From JADJPL01 sp040382095 (GTDB lineage: Bacteria; Bacteroidota; Bacteroidia; Chitinophagales; Saprospiraceae), in the NCBI GenBank assembly GCA_040382095.1, contig JBEIGB010000003.1, positions 1 through 64,000 on the forward strand: a stretch of 64,000 bases of DNA, written 5' to 3'. Each line of letters begins with the position of its first letter. Within the stretch, counting starts at the first letter, position 1. Position numbers and translations under genes: made by a program. The notes beneath the pieces are model-generated. The model was not told the DNA's origin. It ran no database searches and saw only the letters and a list, made by a program, of their open reading frames with translations. Below, one piece after another: positions 62,399 to 64,000 of the stretch.

Positions 62399-62782
62399 TT
62401 ATTCTGTAAGTTTAGGGTCGTATTTGACCATCAGATTGATCCAGATTGAGCGGGAGAGGCGAAAAACATACACAAAAAAGAAGGCGCTGATTGCGATGAG
62501 GAGGCTAAAGGAAGCGAGTATGCTCCAATCGAGTACCCAGTGCAGGAAGAGCACGAAAATAATACTGAACCAGCCGGAAATAATATAGGAGATAAACATC
62601 GCGCCATAATAGAAACCGGGTTCGGGCATATAGGACTGGCCGCAGCGTGGGCAGCGTTCCGGCATATTGAAAGGCTGCCTGAAAGAAAAAGTCGGGGTAG
62701 GGAATAGATCCCCTTCCTGGCATTTAGGGCATTTAAAGCCAAATATGCTTCTGATTTTTGAGCCTTTTTTGATTGCTCCCAT
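62399..62782 (-). CDS. DUF983 family membrane protein
   Basis: A 127-residue protein from the ATG at 62782 (MGAIKKGSKIRSIFGFKCPKCQEG). A zinc-ribbon-like pair CPKC ... CPRCG precedes two or three membrane helices (YYGAMFISYIISGWFSIIFVLFLH, FSLLIAISAFFFVYVFRLSR). DUF983 proteins are widespread small membrane proteins of unknown function; in Bacteroidota some lie near respiratory genes. The HD-PycTM gene starts 4 bp after its stop, suggesting co-translation. Confidence 0.92.
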   Translation of the reverse strand: MGAIKKGSKIRSIFGFKCPKCQEGDLFPTPTFSFRQPFNMPERCPRCGQSYMPEPGFYYGAMFISYIISGWFSIIFVLFLHWVLDWSILASFSLLIAISAFFFVYVFRLSRSIWINLMVKYDPKLTE

Positions 62783-63099
62783 GTCGTGGCCTTTTTCACA
62801 AATATATGAAAGACGGGGCAGAATACCAACACAGGCCGCCTCGTTCCGGGGAGGATTTACAGGCAGGCAGGCGTGGATTTGTGGAGAAGTGATGGGTTGA
62901 TTTATTCCGCATCCGGGGGGGTGATTTCTGAAGTGAATGCATTTTCCCAATTTGGCAGCACGCTCTGAATTCGGCACACCTGACGTTATGTGACGATCTG
63001 TATGGTTACTGTGAGTCTTTGAAGGGAGGAGGGAAAATATTTGCCGAATAGGGCAGAGGTGTGGGGAGCTGATAAGTGGAAGCGCAGGAAATTGAAAAA
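62783..63099. other. Intergenic region upstream of DUF983 (317 bp)
   Basis: No gene recognised. The stretch carries the start region of the DUF983-HD-PycTM unit and the 3' flank of the tRNA gene. No clear promoter motif was found. Confidence 0.5.
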
Positions 63100-63186
63100 T
63101 GGTGCCCAGAACAGGATTCGAACCTGCACACCCTTGCGAGCACTACCCCCTCAAAGTAGCGTGTCTACCAATTTCACCATCTGGGC
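63100..63186 (-). tRNA. tRNA-Leu (anticodon GAG)
   Basis: Minus-strand cloverleaf: acceptor GCCCAG.../...CTGGGC, D arm with GGTGAAATTGGTAGACAC, anticodon arm CTACT-TTGAGGG-GGTAG giving GAG, a long class II variable arm (TGCTCGCAAGGGTGT region), T arm CAGG-TTCGAAT-CCTG, and encoded ACCA. It reads CUC/CUU leucine codons. Confidence 0.95.
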
Positions 63187-63350
63187 TGGATAAGAAGCTT
63201 TGTATTTTCCTGCGCTTTTGCAGAGCTTTAAAATGGAGATGCAAAAATAAGGCAAAAAACGGTGACATGCAATAGTTGCCACCTGATTTATGAAAATTCA
63301 TCAGTTCGACAGACTTGCGGCATCGGTTCTAAGCATCCGGTGCATACAGA

Positions 63351-64000
63351 TCAACCCGGGGATTTTACTTTTTCCAGTGCGGCTTTTCGCAGGCGCTGCA
63401 GGAAAGGGGAGGCGAAGATAAAGTCCTGAAGGATTTCGTTGTCACTTTCGATGACGTGTCCTCTTTCTCCTCTCCATGCAATTTTTCCGGCATGTAGGAG
63501 AATAACATTATCGCCGATTTCCATGACAGAATTCATATCGTGGGTATTGATTACGGTGACGATATGATTATCAATGGTGATACTGCGGATAAGCTCATCA
63601 ATGACAAGGGCGGTTTTGGGATCGAGGCCGGAATTGGGCTCATCGCAGAACAGGTAGCGGGGGTTTAGTACAATTGCCCGGGCGATGCCGACCCGTTTTT
63701 GCATCCCACCACTGATTTCAGAAGAAAATTTTTGGTTGACGCCTTCCAGGTTCACCCGTTCGAGGCAATAGTTTACCCGGTCGAGTTTTTCTTTTTTGGT
63801 CATATTTGTGAACATATCCAGGGGGAACCGGATATTTTCCTCGATGGTCATAGAATCGAAAAGGGCAGATGCCTGGAAAAGCATGCCTACTTTCATGCGC
63901 AGGTTGCGCACCGATTTTTTGTCGAGCTGGCAAAAATTGACATCGTCATAATAAATTGCACCGGTTTCGGGCCGTAGGAGCCCGACAAGTAGCTTCAGGA
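63351..64000 (-). CDS. ABC transporter ATPase, Mla (lipid transport) type; 5' end outside window
   Basis: The frame is open to the right edge, so the N-terminus with Walker A is missing; the visible 216 codons start inside LKLLVGLLRPETGAIYY. The Q loop region MLFQASALFDSMTIEENIRFPL is characteristic of MlaF-like ATPases. The signature SGGMQKR, Walker B YLFCDEPNSGLDP and the H loop VINTHDM are complete. MlaF drives phospholipid movement between inner and outer membranes together with MlaE and MlaD, whose genes would lie upstream, beyond the window. Confidence 0.93.
   Translation of the reverse strand, partial: LKLLVGLLRPETGAIYYDDVNFCQLDKKSVRNLRMKVGMLFQASALFDSMTIEENIRFPLDMFTNMTKKEKLDRVNYCLERVNLEGVNQKFSSEISGGMQKRVGIARAIVLNPRYLFCDEPNSGLDPKTALVIDELIRSITIDNHIVTVINTHDMNSVMEIGDNVILLHAGKIAWRGERGHVIESDNEILQDFIFASPFLQRLRKAALEKVKSPG

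Overview
The window is chromosomal DNA of roughly balanced base composition from a member of the Bacteroidota, probably a Saprospiria-type environmental bacterium (the class is an inference). The phylum call rests on several things seen together: a secreted hydrolase with a type IX secretion sorting domain, a TonB-dependent receptor with a carboxypeptidase-like N-terminal domain, an EF-G2-type translation factor, Hsp20 and SulP genes of Bacteroidota type, weak Shine-Dalgarno signals, and promoters of the TTTG-N18/20-TAnnTTTG form.

Layout. 1-3.2 kb: minus-strand AAA ATPase (open at the window edge), a fragment of an AraC-type regulator, and a nitrilase/class IV aminotransferase pair. 3.8-8.7 kb: EF-G2 paralogue convergent with a class II ribonucleotide reductase; DnaA boxes and AT-rich DNA lie upstream of the reductase. 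9.2-15.7 kb: OmpH/Skp-like protein, Nudix hydrolase, cytochrome c with an SDR reductase, prohibitin-like protein, flavoprotein reductase, M14-type deacylase. 15.7-18.4 kb: minus-strand sulfur cluster (thioredoxin, two YeeE/YedE half-transporters, porin). 18.8-24.5 kb: SDR, coiled-coil protein/CBS/Hsp20 stress group, SulP permease, WD40 protein. 24.6-34.1 kb: NagX-like membrane acyltransferase, a repeat-rich island, adhesin-like GIN-domain protein, RecG with a CotH-like secreted protein, TPR-like membrane protein, MetG. 34.6-36.9 kb: DUF1015 and amidohydrolase. 37.1-38.5 kb: type IX-secreted hydrolase. 38.7-47.1 kb: a plus-strand run with PaaD, PaaG, MeaB, a secreted hydrolase and a UvrD/AddA-like helicase. 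47.6-50.4 kb: CBM48-HhH protein and glycogen branching enzyme. 51.3-55.9 kb: TonB receptor and a sodium symporter with its 51-residue small subunit. 56.6-57.0 kb: a complete small-RNA transcription unit with a tRNA-like outer fold. 57.2-64 kb: helical-repeat protein, lipoprotein, secreted protein, an HD-PycTM (Pycsar-effector-like) protein, DUF983, tRNA-Leu, and an Mla-type ABC ATPase open at the right edge.

Nearly every longer intergenic gap holds copies of a modular palindromic repeat family. Its modules are GGTTGTGTAAAAAG, GGCTGTCTCACAAGT, short GCCGCC hairpins, and long palindromes capped by GCGAAGC. The stems of the long palindromes differ between copies but stay self-complementary. A second, shorter family starts with AGACTTGTTG. 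The two strongest candidates for undescribed biology are this palindromic family and the 203-nt tRNA-like RNA at 56719-56921.
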